A stretch of DNA of 64,000 nucleotides, from contig NZ_KE161030.1 in the NCBI RefSeq assembly GCF_000412335.2, forward strand, positions 1,295,354 to 1,359,353. The letters run 5' to 3'. Both the position numbers and the translations under genes were made by a program. The DNA comes from Cedecea davisae DSM 4568. GTDB taxonomy: Bacteria > Pseudomonadota > Gammaproteobacteria > Enterobacterales > Enterobacteriaceae. Shown here piece by piece: positions 10,432-20,772 of the stretch. Below the pieces are notes generated by a model. That model saw only the letters and a program-made list of their open reading frames with translations. It had not been told where the DNA came from and did not search any database. How positions within the stretch are numbered: the first letter of the stretch is position 1; every line of letters starts with the position of its first letter.

Positions 10432-11832
10432 TTAGAAGCTCGCGTTACGTGGAGTACGTGGGAATGGAATCACGTCTCTTACGTTCTGCACGCCGGTAAC
10501 GTAGGCAATCAGGCGTTCGAAGCCGAGGCCGAAGCCGGAGTGCGGTACGGTGCCGTAGCGGCGCAGATCGCGGTACCACGAATAATCTTCTTTGTTCAGG
10601 CCCATTTCAGCCATGCGCGCGTCCAGCACGTCCAGGCGTTCTTCACGCTGGGAGCCACCGATGATTTCACCGATGCCAGGTGCCAGAACGTCCATCGCGG
10701 CGACGGTTTTCCCGTCTTCGTTAAGGCGCATATAGAAGGCCTTGATGTCCTTCGGATAGTTTTTCACGACTACCGGTGCCTTGAAGTGCTGTTCGGCCAG
10801 GTAACGCTCATGCTCGGACGAGAGATCGACGCCCCAGTAAACCGGATTTTCGAACTTCTGGCCGCAGTTCAGCAGGATTTCAACCGCGTCGGTGTAATCC
10901 ACCTGTGCGAAGTCTGCGGAAATGAAACGCTCCAGGCGTTCAATCGCTTCCTTATCTACGCGCTCGGCGAAGAACTGCATGTCGTCCATACGCTCTTCCA
11001 GCACCGCTTTGAAGACATACTTCAGCATGGCTTCCGCCAGGCCTGCTACGTCATTCAAATCGGCAAATGCAACTTCCGGTTCCAGCATCCAGAACTCAGC
11101 CAGGTGGCGGCTGGTGTTGGAGTTTTCCGCACGGAAAGTTGGGCCAAAGGTGTAAATTTTGGATAACGCACAGGCGTAGGTTTCGCCGTTCAGCTGGCCG
11201 GATACGGTCAGGAACGCTTCTTTACCGAAGAAGTCTTTATCGAAGTCCACTTTGCCTTCGGCGGTGCGCGGCAGGTTTTCCAGATCCAGCGTTGAAACGC
11301 GGAACATTTCGCCCGCGCCTTCGGTGTCGGAAGCGGTGATCAGCGGAGTAGACACCCAGAAGTAGCCGTTTTCATGGAAGAAACGGTGCAGCGCCTGAGC
11401 CAGAGTGTGGCGAACGCGAGCAACCGCGCCGATCATATTGGTGCGCGGGCGCAGGTGAGCCACTTCGCGCAGGTATTCGATGCTGTGGCGTTTTGCCGCC
11501 ATCGGATAAGTATCCGGATCGTCAACCCAGCCGGTCACTTCAACTTTGCTGGCCTGTATTTCAAACGCCTGGCCCTGGCCCTGAGACTCAACCACTTTAC
11601 CGGTGACAACGACCGAGCAGCCGGTGGTCAGGCGCAGAACGTCTTCATTGTAATTGGGCAGAGAATTATTAATGACGGCCTGTACTGGAGAGAAGCAGGA
11701 ACCGTCATAGACGGCGAGGAAGGAGATACCAGCTTTTGAATCTCTTCGAGTACGCACCCATCCGCGCACGGTGACTTCGCTGTCAACGGCGGCACGGCCC
11801 TGGAGTACGTCGGCTACAGGCACAACGCTCAT
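10432..11832 (-). CDS. asnS: Asparaginyl-tRNA synthetase
   Basis: AsnS is a class II aminoacyl-tRNA synthetase that charges tRNA-Asn. The length is 466 residues, as in E. coli. An N-terminal OB-fold anticodon-binding domain ([14 protein letters not shown], about residues 20-110) precedes the catalytic core. Motif 2 includes [15 protein letters not shown]. Motif 3 near the C-terminus is GLGFERL. The protein ends in [11 protein letters not shown], typical of AsnS. It is transcribed in the same direction as pncB but is separated from it by a hairpin and about 170 bases. Confidence 0.97.
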   Translation of the reverse strand: MSVVPVADVLQGRAAVDSEVTVRGWVRTRRDSKAGISFLAVYDGSCFSPVQAVINNSLPNYNEDVLRLTTGCSVVVTGKVVESQGQGQAFEIQASKVEVTGWVDDPDTYPMAAKRHSIEYLREVAHLRPRTNMIGAVARVRHTLAQALHRFFHENGYFWVSTPLITASDTEGAGEMFRVSTLDLENLPRTAEGKVDFDKDFFGKEAFLTVSGQLNGETYACALSKIYTFGPTFRAENSNTSRHLAEFWMLEPEVAFADLNDVAGLAEAMLKYVFKAVLEERMDDMQFFAERVDKEAIERLERFISADFAQVDYTDAVEILLNCGQKFENPVYWGVDLSSEHERYLAEQHFKAPVVVKNYPKDIKAFYMRLNEDGKTVAAMDVLAPGIGEIIGGSQREERLDVLDARMAEMGLNKEDYSWYRDLRRYGTVPHSGFGLGFERLIAYVTGVQNVRDVIPFPRTPRNASF

Positions 11833-11971
11833 AGTTTTCTCTCTATTAAATGGTCAATGACAAAAAAAATAGTAACCCATATAGGGGGGTTATCTATGTT
11901 ACCTGTCACGCGCCATCAGACAAGCAGAATTCGCGTTGCTTACGAAGAAATAAAGGAAAGGAAGGAAAGCG

Positions 11972-11995
11972 GCGAAGAGTCGGTTCACTCTTCGC
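11972..11995 (-). terminator. Probable terminator of pncB
   Basis: GCGAAGAGT (11972-11980) pairs with ACTCTTCGC (11987-11995). The downstream minus-strand tract is pyrimidine-rich rather than a pure T run, so strength is uncertain. Confidence 0.65.
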
Positions 11996-12009
11996 CTGTT
12001 ATCTCTGAA

Positions 12010-13212
12010 TCAGCTGGCTTTTTTGACCAGCGGCAAATCAAACGCTTTGCGCAGGGCGCGCACGAACGCTTTATCGTGGCAGATGGTTTTGCCAGGGCTG
12101 TCGGAAAGCTTGGCAACCGGTTTGCCGTTGCACTCCACCAGCTTAATCACGATGTTCAGCGGCTTAACCTGAGGAATATCGCAGGTAAGGCGGGTGCCGA
12201 TGCCGAAGCTCAGATTAACCCGCGCGGAGAAGTGGCGATACAGCTCCACCGCCTTGTTTAAATCCAGGTTGTCGGAAAACACCAGCACTTTGCTGAGCGG
12301 GTCGATCCCCAGCTTCAGATAGTGAGCGATAGCTTTCTCGCCCCATTCTACCGGGTCGCCGGAGTCGTGGCGCAGTCCCTGATAGCGGGTGGCAAACTCG
12401 TGACCGAAATCGCGCAGGAAGGCATCCATAGTAATGCAGTCGGTAAGCGCAATGCCCAGTTGGTCCGGATATTCATCAAGCCACGCCTGCAGCGCCGCCC
12501 GCTGGCTATTGGCCAGCACCGGGCTAATTTGCTGATGCGCCTGGAACCATTCGTGGGCCTGAGTGCCCATTGGTGTGAGATCCAGACGGCGGGCAAGATC
12601 GTAATTGCTGGTGCCGATAAACCACGGCTCCTGCTTCAGGCGTTCGACGATGGCCTGCTGCACTTCACGGGAGAAGCGGCGGCGAGTGCCGAAGTCCATC
12701 AGGCGGAAGCGGGAAAGATCCAGCCCGGAAGTCAGAGTATTGAATTCGCTGAGCTTGCTCTCAAGATGATCGAGCGCCATCTGCGGCGTCACGCCGGGCG
12801 CGCGATGTTGATGAACAACTTCGCTAATCACCGCCAGCAGCGGAACCTCCCACATAATCACTTCTCGCCACGGCCCGCTCAGGCGGATATCTAAGTGGCC
12901 ATTATTATTGGTCACCTGAACCTGGGAAGGGTCATAACGGAAGTTGCGCAGCCAGTCGAGATAGTCGGCCTTAAAAAAGGGCAGGCTTTTTAGCCAGTGA
13001 AACTCTTCGTCACTGAGGCGCAGATGCTGCATAGCAGCCACCTGGTCACGAATAGCGTCAGCATGAATGCCCAGCAGATCGTCACCGCGGCAGCGGAATT
13101 CCGCCGCGACGTCAACGTCGTAATAGCGGTGAAAAACAGCTTGCTGCATATGAAGCTTATAGGCATCAGTATCCAGCAGCGTTTGCAAAATCGGGGAAGC
13201 GTGTCGTGTCAT
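12010..13212 (-). CDS. pncB: Nicotinate phosphoribosyltransferase PncB
   Basis: PncB converts nicotinate and PRPP, with ATP, to nicotinate mononucleotide in the NAD salvage pathway. It has 400 residues from the ATG at 13212 (MTRHASPI), matching the E. coli length. The frame also has an ATG five codons upstream at 13227, which sits directly against the GAGAGG element with no spacer. Landmarks are [47 protein letters not shown], the phosphoribosyl region [15 protein letters not shown] and [12 protein letters not shown] perfect NadR box lies in the divergent region shared with pepN. Confidence 0.96.
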   Translation of the reverse strand: MTRHASPILQTLLDTDAYKLHMQQAVFHRYYDVDVAAEFRCRGDDLLGIHADAIRDQVAAMQHLRLSDEEFHWLKSLPFFKADYLDWLRNFRYDPSQVQVTNNNGHLDIRLSGPWREVIMWEVPLLAVISEVVHQHRAPGVTPQMALDHLESKLSEFNTLTSGLDLSRFRLMDFGTRRRFSREVQQAIVERLKQEPWFIGTSNYDLARRLDLTPMGTQAHEWFQAHQQISPVLANSQRAALQAWLDEYPDQLGIALTDCITMDAFLRDFGHEFATRYQGLRHDSGDPVEWGEKAIAHYLKLGIDPLSKVLVFSDNLDLNKAVELYRHFSARVNLSFGIGTRLTCDIPQVKPLNIVIKLVECNGKPVAKLSDSPGKTICHDKAFVRALRKAFDLPLVKKAS

Positions 13213-13274
13213 GGCGCGTTTCAGCATCCTCTCACAGGAGCGTTTCCATCAGGTCCGGGCAAATAAAGACGCGG

Positions 13275-13302
13275 GAGTATACCCTGATTATCTGTTTATT
13301 GA
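13275..13302 (-). promoter_or_regulatory. Candidate pncB promoter
   Basis: On the minus strand TTCAAT (13297-13302) and TATACT (13275-13280) are spaced by 16-17 bases. The -10 is good and the -35 is weak. Confidence 0.5.
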
Positions 13303-13392
13303 AGCAGGATCACAACATATGGCAGGGGAAGGGGGGATGGCAATTTGTGCCGCATAGGCCAAAAGCCGGGTACAATGCCTTGAATCACCTGA

Positions 13393-13410
13393 TGTTTAGG
13401 GTACTAAACA
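13393..13410. promoter_or_regulatory. NadR operator (NadR box) in pncB-pepN intergenic region
   Basis: TGTTTA-GGGTAC-TAAACA is a perfect match to the NadR box TGTTTA-N6-TAAACA known from nadA, nadB and pncB. It is about 180 bases upstream of the pncB start and also 183 bases before pepN. Repression of pncB when NAD is plentiful is the expected role. The distance implies a second, more distal pncB promoter. Confidence 0.8.
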
Positions 13411-13592
13411 AAATGTGCGGCAACAGGATCAGCGCCGTCTTTACCTGCGCCATTAAGCCGGAGGAGACAGTCCTTGCGCCGCTAATATTTTTTTTGCATC
13501 ACATGCGAAAGATGAAGATTCTGCGTGGCAACATTCCGGCAACAGGAATAGACTGAAGCTCGTTATCTTACGGACGATGTATAAGGTTTTTT

Positions 13593-16205
13593 ATGACACA
13601 ACAGCCACAAGCCAAATACCGCCACGACTACCGTGCAGCGGATTATACGATAACCGATATCGATTTGACCTTTGACCTGGATGCCGAAAAAACTCGGGTC
13701 ACCGCCATCAGTAAAATTACCCGCCAGGGCGCTGCCGATGCGCCGCTTCATCTGGACGGGGAAGACCTTACCCTTATTTCTATCGACGTAAACGGCACCG
13801 CCTGGCAGCATTATCGTCAGGAAGAGGGCGCCCTGATTCTGGAACAACTGCCGGACAGCTTTACGCTGACCATCGTTAACGAAATTAGCCCGGCGAGCAA
13901 TACCGCGCTGGAAGGGCTGTATCAGTCCGGCGAGGCGCTGTGTACCCAGTGTGAAGCCGAAGGTTTCCACCATATTACCTGGTATCTCGACCGCCCGGAC
14001 GTGCTGGCGCGCTTTACCACGAAAGTGATTGCCGATAAGAGCAAATACCCTTATCTGCTGGCCAACGGCAACCGCATTGCCGAAGGCGAACTGGAGAATG
14101 GCCGCCACTGGGTGCAGTGGCAGGATCCGTTCCCAAAACCTTGCTATCTGTTTGCCCTGGTCGCAGGCGATTTCGACGTGCTGCGCGATAGCTTTAAAAC
14201 CCGTTCAGGCCGTGATGTTGCGCTGGAGCTGTTCGTGGACCGCGGCAATCTCGATCGTGCCGACTGGGCGATGACCTCCCTGAAAGCCTCGATGAAATGG
14301 GATGAAACCCGTTTTGGCCTCGAATACGACCTCGATATCTATATGATAGTCGCCGTCGACTTCTTTAATATGGGCGCAATGGAAAATAAAGGGCTGAACA
14401 TTTTCAACTCTAAATACGTCCTGGCCCGCGCTGAAACTGCAACCGATAAAGATTACCTCGATATCGAGCGCGTTATCGGCCATGAATATTTCCATAACTG
14501 GACCGGCAACCGCGTGACCTGCCGCGACTGGTTCCAGCTCAGCCTGAAAGAAGGCCTGACGGTATTCCGCGACCAGGAGTTTAGCTCTGACCTCGGTTCC
14601 CGTGCGGTAAACCGCATTCAGAACGTGCGCACCATGCGCGCGATGCAGTTCGCCGAAGACGCCAGCCCGATGGCGCACCCGATTCGCCCGGACAAAGTTA
14701 TTGAGATGAATAACTTCTACACCCTGACGGTGTATGAAAAAGGTTCCGAAGTGATTCGTATGCTCCACACTCTGCTCGGAGAAGAGAACTTCCAGAAAGG
14801 GATGCAGCTCTACTTCGAACGCCACGACGGCAGCGCAGCAACTTGTGATGACTTTGTGCAGGCGATGGAAGATGCTTCCAACGTTGACCTGTCGCACTTC
14901 CGCCTCTGGTATAGCCAGGCGGGTACGCCGGTGGTAACGGTTCGCGACGACTACAACCCGGAAACCGAGCAGTACACGCTTACCATCAGCCAGATGACGC
15001 CGCCGACCGCGGAACAGCAGGAAAAACATCCGCTGCACATTCCGTTTGATATCGAGCTGTACGACAACGAAGGCAAGGTTATTCCGCTACAAAAGGATGG
15101 CCACCCGGTACATCATGTGCTGAACGTGACCCAGGCCGAGCAGACCTTCGTCTTCGATAACGTTTACTTCCAGCCTGTACCTTCTCTGCTGCGCGAATTC
15201 TCTGCGCCGGTGAAGCTTGAGTACAAATGGAGCGACCAGCAGCTGACCTTCCTGATGCGCCACGCGCGTAACGATTTTTCTCGTTGGGATGCGGCGCAGA
15301 GCCTGCTCGCGACCTATATCAAGATTAACGTTAACCGCAGCCAGCAGGGCCAGCCGCTTTCGCTGCCGCTGCACGTAGCGGACGCCTTCCGCGCCATTCT
15401 GCTGGATGAGAAAATCGACCCGGCGCTGGCCGCTGAGATCCTGACTCTGCCTTCGCAGAACGAAATTGCCGAGCTGTTCCAGACCATCGACCCGCTGGCG
15501 ATTGCGGAAGTTCACGGCGCGCTGACCCGCACGCTGGCGTCGGAGCTGGCGGACGAATTCCTCGCCATTTACAACGCCAACAAGCTGGAGAGCTATCGCG
15601 TTGATCACGGCGATATCGGCAAGCGCGCGCTGCGTAATACCTGCCTGCGCTACCTGGCATTTGGTGATGCTGAACTGGCAGAACAGCTGGTGCGTGAGCA
15701 GTACCAGCAGGCGGATAACATGACCGATTCCATCGCCGCGCTGTCCGCCGCCGTGGCCGCTCAGCTGCCGTGCCGCGATGAGCTTCTGGCTCACTATGAT
15801 GAGAAGTGGCACAAAGATGGCCTGGTGATGGACAAATGGTTTGTGTTGCAGGCGACCAGCCCGGCGAGCAATACGTTGAGCAAGGTTCGCGAGCTGCTGA
15901 ATCATCGCTCATTCAGCCTGGGCAACCCAAACCGCGTGCGCTCCCTGATTGGTGCCTTTGCTGCCAGCAATCCGGCGGCGTTCCACGCCAAAGACGGCAG
16001 CGGTTATCAGTTTATGGTGGAAATGCTCACCGAGCTGAACAGCCGTAACCCGCAAATTGCCTCGCGCCTGGTTGAGCCGTTGATTCGCCTGAAGCGTTAC
16101 GATGCCGAACGTCAGAGCAAGATGCGTGCGGCGCTGGAACATCTGAAAGGGCTGGAGAACCTCTCCGGGGATCTGTTCGAGAAGATAGCTAAAGCGCTGG
16201 CTTAA
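13593..16205 (+). CDS. pepN: Aminopeptidase N
   Basis: PepN is the major cytoplasmic M1 zinc aminopeptidase and removes N-terminal residues in the last steps of protein turnover. The length is 870 residues, identical to E. coli, with no obvious gaps against my recollection of that protein in the N-terminal half. The exopeptidase motif GAMEN is followed by the zinc motif HEYFH (His297, Glu298, His301), with the third ligand in the downstream KEGLTVFRDQEF. Start MTQQPQAKYRH is the family start. It is divergent from pncB and is followed by a hairpin shared with the converging ssu operon. Confidence 0.98.
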   Translation: MTQQPQAKYRHDYRAADYTITDIDLTFDLDAEKTRVTAISKITRQGAADAPLHLDGEDLTLISIDVNGTAWQHYRQEEGALILEQLPDSFTLTIVNEISPASNTALEGLYQSGEALCTQCEAEGFHHITWYLDRPDVLARFTTKVIADKSKYPYLLANGNRIAEGELENGRHWVQWQDPFPKPCYLFALVAGDFDVLRDSFKTRSGRDVALELFVDRGNLDRADWAMTSLKASMKWDETRFGLEYDLDIYMIVAVDFFNMGAMENKGLNIFNSKYVLARAETATDKDYLDIERVIGHEYFHNWTGNRVTCRDWFQLSLKEGLTVFRDQEFSSDLGSRAVNRIQNVRTMRAMQFAEDASPMAHPIRPDKVIEMNNFYTLTVYEKGSEVIRMLHTLLGEENFQKGMQLYFERHDGSAATCDDFVQAMEDASNVDLSHFRLWYSQAGTPVVTVRDDYNPETEQYTLTISQMTPPTAEQQEKHPLHIPFDIELYDNEGKVIPLQKDGHPVHHVLNVTQAEQTFVFDNVYFQPVPSLLREFSAPVKLEYKWSDQQLTFLMRHARNDFSRWDAAQSLLATYIKINVNRSQQGQPLSLPLHVADAFRAILLDEKIDPALAAEILTLPSQNEIAELFQTIDPLAIAEVHGALTRTLASELADEFLAIYNANKLESYRVDHGDIGKRALRNTCLRYLAFGDAELAEQLVREQYQQADNMTDSIAALSAAVAAQLPCRDELLAHYDEKWHKDGLVMDKWFVLQATSPASNTLSKVRELLNHRSFSLGNPNRVRSLIGAFAASNPAAFHAKDGSGYQFMVEMLTELNSRNPQIASRLVEPLIRLKRYDAERQSKMRAALEHLKGLENLSGDLFEKIAKALA

Positions 16206-16212
16206 TCTTTGC

Positions 16213-16263
16213 CCCTCACCCCATGTCTCCGGTATGTACGCAGGGAGAAGGCTGGGGTGAGGG
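16213..16263. repeat. Inverted repeat between pepN and ssuB
   Basis: An 11-base perfect stem pairs CCCTCACCCCA (16213-16223) with TGGGGTGAGGG (16253-16263), with CTCC/GGAG pairing inside. It fills the gap between the converging pepN and ssu operon ends. There is no T run. It resembles small palindromic intergenic elements dispersed in some enterobacteria, but I see no second copy in this window. Confidence 0.6.
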
Positions 16264-16270
16264 TATAAAC

Positions 16271-17041
16271 TTAGCCGGTGCGCACCGCGCGTACCGGTTC
16301 TTCCGTACTTCGCTTCATCACTCTTGCCAGTACCTCCGCCTCAAGTTCGGCAAGCTTCACCGACCCCAGCCGTCGCGGGCGCGGTAAATCTACCGTCAAA
16401 TCCAAACCAATCTTGCCTTCTTCTATTAGCAGCACCCGGTCGGCCATTGCCACCGCCTCGCTAACATCGTGGGTAACCAGCAGAACGGTAAAGCCGTGCT
16501 CTTGCCAAAGGGAGACGATCAGCTCCTGCATTTCAATGCGGGTTAACGCATCCAGCGCGCCGAGCGGCTCATCGAGCAGCAGCAGGCGGGGGCGGTGGAT
16601 TAGCGCGCGTGCCAGGGCGACGCGCTGTTTTTGCCCGCCTGAAAGCGCTGCGGGCCACTCGGAGGCTCGGTTTTCAAGGCCCACTGCGGCCAGAGCATCA
16701 AGCGCTGCGTCACGCCAGATGCCTTTAAGCCCGAGCCCGACATTATCGATAACCGTTTTCCACGGCAGCAGCCTGTCGTCTTGAAACATCAGGCGCGTAT
16801 CGTCCTGGCTGTCGCGCAGCGGCGCGTTACCGGCCAGCAGCGAACCGCCGCCGGGCTTCTCCAGCCCGGCAAGCAGGCGCAGGAGGGTGCTTTTCCCCCC
16901 GCCGCTGCGCCCGACTACCGCCACGAACTGCCCGGCCGGTATTCGCAGTTCCAGCTGGTTGAGTATGGTTTTATCGCCGTAACTTTTACTCACGTTGCTG
17001 AGCAGCAGCGGCGTACCCTGGTTTAAACGAGCAGTACTCAT
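16271..17041 (-). CDS. ssuB: Aliphatic sulfonate ABC transporter ATP-binding protein SsuB
   Basis: SsuB energises alkanesulfonate uptake under sulfate starvation. The length is 256 residues (255 in E. coli). Walker A is GRSGGGKST, the signature is LSGGQKQRV, Walker B is [12 protein letters not shown] and the switch histidine is in [10 protein letters not shown]. Its start overlaps the ssuC stop by four bases, indicating translational coupling. It is the last gene of ssuEADCB. The operon is Cbl/CysB-controlled in E. coli. Confidence 0.95.
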   Translation of the reverse strand: MSTARLNQGTPLLLSNVSKSYGDKTILNQLELRIPAGQFVAVVGRSGGGKSTLLRLLAGLEKPGGGSLLAGNAPLRDSQDDTRLMFQDDRLLPWKTVIDNVGLGLKGIWRDAALDALAAVGLENRASEWPAALSGGQKQRVALARALIHRPRLLLLDEPLGALDALTRIEMQELIVSLWQEHGFTVLLVTHDVSEAVAMADRVLLIEEGKIGLDLTVDLPRPRRLGSVKLAELEAEVLARVMKRSTEEPVRAVRTG

Positions 17042-17829
17042 GCCGTTTCCTCCTTTAATTGATAAGCCGGATGCCAGCGCAGCCAGACACGTTCCAGCAG
17101 CTGGGCGCTAATATCGGCGAGCTTGCCGAGCAGGGCGTAAAGAATAATGGCGACGACAACAACGTCGGTTTGCAGGAATTCCCGGGCGTTCATCGCCAGA
17201 TAGCCAATCCCTGAGTTAGCGGAGATAGTTTCTGCGACAATCAGCGTCAGCCACATCAGCCCGAGCGCAAAACGCACGCCCACCATAATCGACGGCAAAG
17301 CGCCGGGCAGGATAACGTGAGTAAACAGGCTAAAGCCCGACAGGCCATAGCTGCGCGCCATTTCCAGCAGCCCGCGGTCGATATTACGGATGCCGTGCCA
17401 GGTGTTGATATAAATCGGGAACAGCGTACCCAGCGCCACGAGGAAAATCTTTGCGCTCTCATCGATGCCGAACCAGAGGATAACCAGCGGGATCAGCGCC
17501 AGATGAGGGACGTTACGCAGCATCTGAATCGAGCTATCCAGCAGGCGCTCGCCCCAGCGCGAAAGCCCGCTTATCAGGCCGAGAGCCAGCCCCAGCGAAC
17601 CGCCGATGCTAAAGCCTACCAGCGCACGCCAGGAGCTGATCGCCAGATGTTGCCACAGCTCGCCGCTGGCTGAGAGGCTCCAGAACGCCTGCACCACGCC
17701 CTCCGGAGAGGGCAAAATGCGGGTAGAAAGCCAGCCGACGGAAGAGGCTAACTGCCAGAGGACGACTATGGTTATCGGCAAGCCCCACGGTGCGAGGCGC
17801 AGCAGCAGTTTGCGAGTAGATGCTTTCAT
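17038..17829 (-). CDS. ssuC: Aliphatic sulfonate ABC transporter permease SsuC
   Basis: SsuC is the inner-membrane permease of the alkanesulfonate importer. The length is 263 residues. Hydrophobic segments include [15 protein letters not shown] near the N-terminus, and the coupling-helix EAA-type region is [14 protein letters not shown] followed by [19 protein letters not shown]. It starts eight bases after the ssuD stop and overlaps ssuB by four bases. Confidence 0.95.
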   Translation of the reverse strand: MKASTRKLLLRLAPWGLPITIVVLWQLASSVGWLSTRILPSPEGVVQAFWSLSASGELWQHLAISSWRALVGFSIGGSLGLALGLISGLSRWGERLLDSSIQMLRNVPHLALIPLVILWFGIDESAKIFLVALGTLFPIYINTWHGIRNIDRGLLEMARSYGLSGFSLFTHVILPGALPSIMVGVRFALGLMWLTLIVAETISANSGIGYLAMNAREFLQTDVVVVAIILYALLGKLADISAQLLERVWLRWHPAYQLKEETA

Positions 17830-17837
17830 CTTTCCCC

Positions 17838-18983
17838 CTAGCTTTGCGCCACTTTACGCGGAATAAAATCGTTAGCGACGACCTCGCCTTTTTCCTGCAC
17901 CTGGCGGGGCTGTGGGATTTCAGGGATAGCGACATCGAGATGCGGAAACAGCAGCTCTCCGGCCCGGTAGACTTCTTCCAGATGCGGGTAGCCGGAGAGG
18001 ATAAAGCTGTCGATGCCCAGCTCTGCATATTCATTAATCCGGGCGGCAACCGTTGGCCCGTCGCCAACCAGCGCCGTACCGGCACCGCCGCGAACCAGCC
18101 CGACTCCAGCCCAAAGATTTGGGCTTATTTCCAGCTTGTCGCGTTTGCCTCCGTGCAGGGCAGCCATGCGGTGCTGGCCTACCGAATCGCTGCGGGCAAA
18201 TGCGGCCTGGGCTTTGGCAATCGTCAGGTCATCGAGATGGGAAATCAGGCGATTGGCCGCCTGCCATGCCTCTTGTGTTGTTTCGCGGACAATAACATGC
18301 AGACGAATGCCGAAACGTACCTGGCGGCCCTGTGCGGCCGCTTTAGCGCGTACCTGTTCAATTTTTTCTTTCACCAGATGCGGCGGTTCGCCCCAGGTCA
18401 AATAGAGATCAACCTGCTCGGCGGCCAGATCCTGAGCCGCGTCCGAAGAGCCGCCAAAATAAAGCGGCGGGCGGGGCTGCTGCACCGGAGGGTAGAGCAG
18501 CTTCGCGCCCTTAACCTTGATATGTTTGCCTTCGTAGTCGACTGTTTCACCTTCCAGCACGCGACGCCAGATGCGGGTAAATTCCGCCGAAGCTTCATAG
18601 CGCTCTTCATGATTGAGGAACACACCTTCGCCTTCCAGCTCTTCGGCATCGCCGCCCGTGACCAGGTTAAACAGCGCTCGCCCGTTGGAAAGGCGATCCA
18701 GCGTAGCCGCCTGGCGGGCTGCAAGGGTGGGAGAGACTACGCTCGGGCGCAGCGCCACCAGAAACTTGAGGCGCTGGGTAACTGGGATCATCGAAGCCGC
18801 GACCAGCCAGGCATCCTCACATGAACGCCCTGTGGGGATCAAAACGCCGGTAAAGCCAAGTCTGTCGGCGGCCTGGGCGATTTGTTGCAAATAAGCGTGA
18901 TCCACCGGGCGTGCGCCTTCATTACTGCCCAAATAGTGACCGTCGCCGTGGGTCGGCAGAAACCAGAACAGATTAAGACTCAT
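17838..18983 (-). CDS. ssuD: FMNH2-dependent alkanesulfonate monooxygenase SsuD
   Basis: SsuD cleaves alkanesulfonates to sulfite and the aldehyde using FMNH2 supplied by SsuE and oxygen. The length is 381 residues, the usual family size. It belongs to the bacterial luciferase-like flavin monooxygenases. Visible landmarks are the N-terminal [43 protein letters not shown] and [15 protein letters not shown]. It overlaps ssuA by four bases. Confidence 0.96.
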   Translation of the reverse strand: MSLNLFWFLPTHGDGHYLGSNEGARPVDHAYLQQIAQAADRLGFTGVLIPTGRSCEDAWLVAASMIPVTQRLKFLVALRPSVVSPTLAARQAATLDRLSNGRALFNLVTGGDAEELEGEGVFLNHEERYEASAEFTRIWRRVLEGETVDYEGKHIKVKGAKLLYPPVQQPRPPLYFGGSSDAAQDLAAEQVDLYLTWGEPPHLVKEKIEQVRAKAAAQGRQVRFGIRLHVIVRETTQEAWQAANRLISHLDDLTIAKAQAAFARSDSVGQHRMAALHGGKRDKLEISPNLWAGVGLVRGGAGTALVGDGPTVAARINEYAELGIDSFILSGYPHLEEVYRAGELLFPHLDVAIPEIPQPRQVQEKGEVVANDFIPRKVAQS

Positions 18984-19957
18984 GATTTAGCTCCTTGTGT
19001 CGTCGCGGCGGGCTGCCAGACTCGGGTGCGGATATCGACTTTCTTTGGCACCAGGCGGTTGTCGTAAAACAGGTCGGCGGTATTTTGCTGCTTTGCAGCG
19101 GTGTCTTCATTTACCGGGGTAATGGCTGAAGGAGGGCGGTGATCTAAATAACTGCTAATGACCGCTTCCGGCAGCCCCATGGTTTTTGCCAGCAGCGTGA
19201 CGCTTTCGGCGCGCCGGGTACGGGTCAGCTCGTCGGCATCGCTAAAGGCTTTCAGTACCTGTTGAAGGAAGGCGCCGTTCGCTTCGGCATAGGGGCGGGC
19301 AGCAAGGTAGAACGAGCCGGTTTGATTAAGCTTACTGCCGTCCGCCAGCACGCGAACGCCGCCGTTCAGCAGCGCGGCCGAGTAATACGGGTCCCAGATG
19401 GCCCAGGCGTCTACGTTACCCTGCTGAAAAGCGGCTCTGGCATCGGCGGGTGTGAGATAAGCGGGCTGGATATCTGAAAATTTCAACCCTGCCTGCTGCA
19501 ACGCCCGCAGCACCAGGTTATGAGAGCTGGAGCCTTTCTGGAAGGCCACTTTGTGCCCCTTCAGGTCGGCAACGCTTTTTAGCGGGCTGTTTTCCGGCAC
19601 CAGAATGACTTCGGCCTGAGGCTTTGGCGGCTCGGAACCGACATAAACCAGATCCGCTCCGGCGGCCTGGGCGAAGATCGGCGGAATATCGCCGGTGCTG
19701 CCTAGATCAATGCTGCCGACGTTAAGCGCCTCAAGCATTTGCGGCCCGGCGGGAAACTCGACCCAGGAGACTTTTGTATTAGGGTAACGTTGCTCCAGCA
19801 ACTGGTGGCTTTTTGCCAGCACCATGCTGACCGAGCCTTTCTGATAGCCGATGCGCAGTTGTTCCGGGCCGCTCTCTGCCGCGTTGCTATAGGCGGAAAA
19901 CGCGATCATGCCTGCAAAGACCAGCCACGGGGAGCGGCGTTTCAGTGAATTAAACAT
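18980..19957 (-). CDS. ssuA: Aliphatic sulfonate-binding periplasmic protein SsuA
   Basis: SsuA is the periplasmic binding protein that delivers alkanesulfonates to SsuBC. The length is 325 residues (319 in E. coli). A signal peptide runs to about residue 26 (SAYSNAAE). NMT1/SsuA-type features include [22 protein letters not shown] and [12 protein letters not shown]. The C-terminus is longer and more divergent than the core. The gene overlaps ssuE by eight bases and ssuD by four. Confidence 0.95.
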   Translation of the reverse strand: MFNSLKRRSPWLVFAGMIAFSAYSNAAESGPEQLRIGYQKGSVSMVLAKSHQLLEQRYPNTKVSWVEFPAGPQMLEALNVGSIDLGSTGDIPPIFAQAAGADLVYVGSEPPKPQAEVILVPENSPLKSVADLKGHKVAFQKGSSSHNLVLRALQQAGLKFSDIQPAYLTPADARAAFQQGNVDAWAIWDPYYSAALLNGGVRVLADGSKLNQTGSFYLAARPYAEANGAFLQQVLKAFSDADELTRTRRAESVTLLAKTMGLPEAVISSYLDHRPPSAITPVNEDTAAKQQNTADLFYDNRLVPKKVDIRTRVWQPAATTQGAKS

Positions 19958-20525
19958 GGGTCACCCCCAGGCGGCTGAAAGGGGAAGGGACGGCAATATC
20001 GCGGCGATGCAGCGCCTGCCAGAAGGTCTCCAGCGAATCGTCGAGGCGTTTTTGCAGGTTCGCCGTAAACTGCGGCTTATGCTGGTAGTCGGTTATCTGG
20101 CCGTCGTCGGCAAACACGCCGTGCAGAATTTCCTGGGCTTTGAGCGCGTTAAGCACCGGCTTGAGGGCGTAGTCCACCGCCAGCATATGGGCGACGGTGC
20201 CGCCCGTAGCCAAAGGAAGCACGACTTTTTTCTCGAGCGCGCGCTCCGGTAGCAGGTCGAGCAGCGTTTTCAGGGCGCCGGAAAATGAAGCTTTATAGAC
20301 GGGAGTGGCAATGATCAGTCCGTCGGCGGTGCTGAGCTGTTCGATAAGCGCCAGCAGGGCCGGGCTATCAAACCGGGCGTAGAGCAGGTCCTCGGGGGAG
20401 AAGTTTTGCAGATGCCAGTGGTAAACCTCGACATCGAGGGCGCTCAGTTTCTCCCGAGCATATTCCAGCAGCGAGCTGGAACGGGACGGATAGCGGGGGC
20501 TGCCGGCCAGGGTAATTACACGCAT
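19950..20525 (-). CDS. ssuE: NAD(P)H-dependent FMN reductase SsuE
   Basis: SsuE reduces FMN with NAD(P)H and passes FMNH2 to SsuD. It has 191 residues from the ATG at 20525, the E. coli length. A GTG directly upstream (20528) is an alternative. The flavodoxin-like phosphate-binding loop [17 protein letters not shown] is at the N-terminus, with [14 protein letters not shown] and [10 protein letters not shown] further on. As first gene of the operon, the promoter and Cbl/CysB control should lie in 20526-20660. In E. coli K-12 a fimbrial cluster separates ssuE from pyrD; here only 247 bases do. Confidence 0.95.
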   Translation of the reverse strand: MRVITLAGSPRYPSRSSSLLEYAREKLSALDVEVYHWHLQNFSPEDLLYARFDSPALLALIEQLSTADGLIIATPVYKASFSGALKTLLDLLPERALEKKVVLPLATGGTVAHMLAVDYALKPVLNALKAQEILHGVFADDGQITDYQHKPQFTANLQKRLDDSLETFWQALHRRDIAVPSPFSRLGVTHV

Positions 20526-20661
20526 CACGACTCCTTATAACCAATTGTTCGTTTTTATCTAACATTGATAACAATTAGCTTGATAGTCGCAGAGCCGTTT
20601 TATTCCACTAAGTGATTTTTCCGGGATAGATTTGCAAAAAAGCGCATATCGCAAGGGAGGA

Positions 20662-20677
20662 AAGAAAACGTTTGCCT
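20662..20677. promoter_or_regulatory. PurR operator upstream of pyrD
   Basis: The 16-mer AAGAAAACGTTTGCCT matches the PurR consensus ACGCAAACGTTTGCGT at 13 of 16 positions, including the central CG. It lies about 95 bases before the pyrD start. PurR repression of pyrD is known in E. coli. Confidence 0.7.
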
Positions 20678-20739
20678 CTATTCAGGCTTTTTTGCCGCAG
20701 GTCAATTCCAATCCCTGCCCGGATGGTGAATAATAGCGC

Positions 20740-20768
20740 CCCGGTCTGCACACCGGGAATCCAGGAGA
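20740..20768 (+). promoter_or_regulatory. pyrD leader hairpin and ribosome site (start-site switching control)
   Basis: CCCGGT (20740-20745) pairs with ACCGGG (20752-20757) immediately before the ribosome site AGGAGA (20763-20768). In E. coli, high CTP shifts the transcription start so that the transcript carries the hairpin and translation is blocked. The same arrangement is visible here. A TAATAG -10-like hexamer at 20731-20736 fits initiation in the C/G tract. Confidence 0.68.
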
Positions 20769-20772
20769 GTTC

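Noticed and set aside
10288..11166. 292-codon plus-strand ORF overlapping asnS
   Set aside because: Shadow of asnS; only its start lies in intergenic DNA and no similarity is seen.
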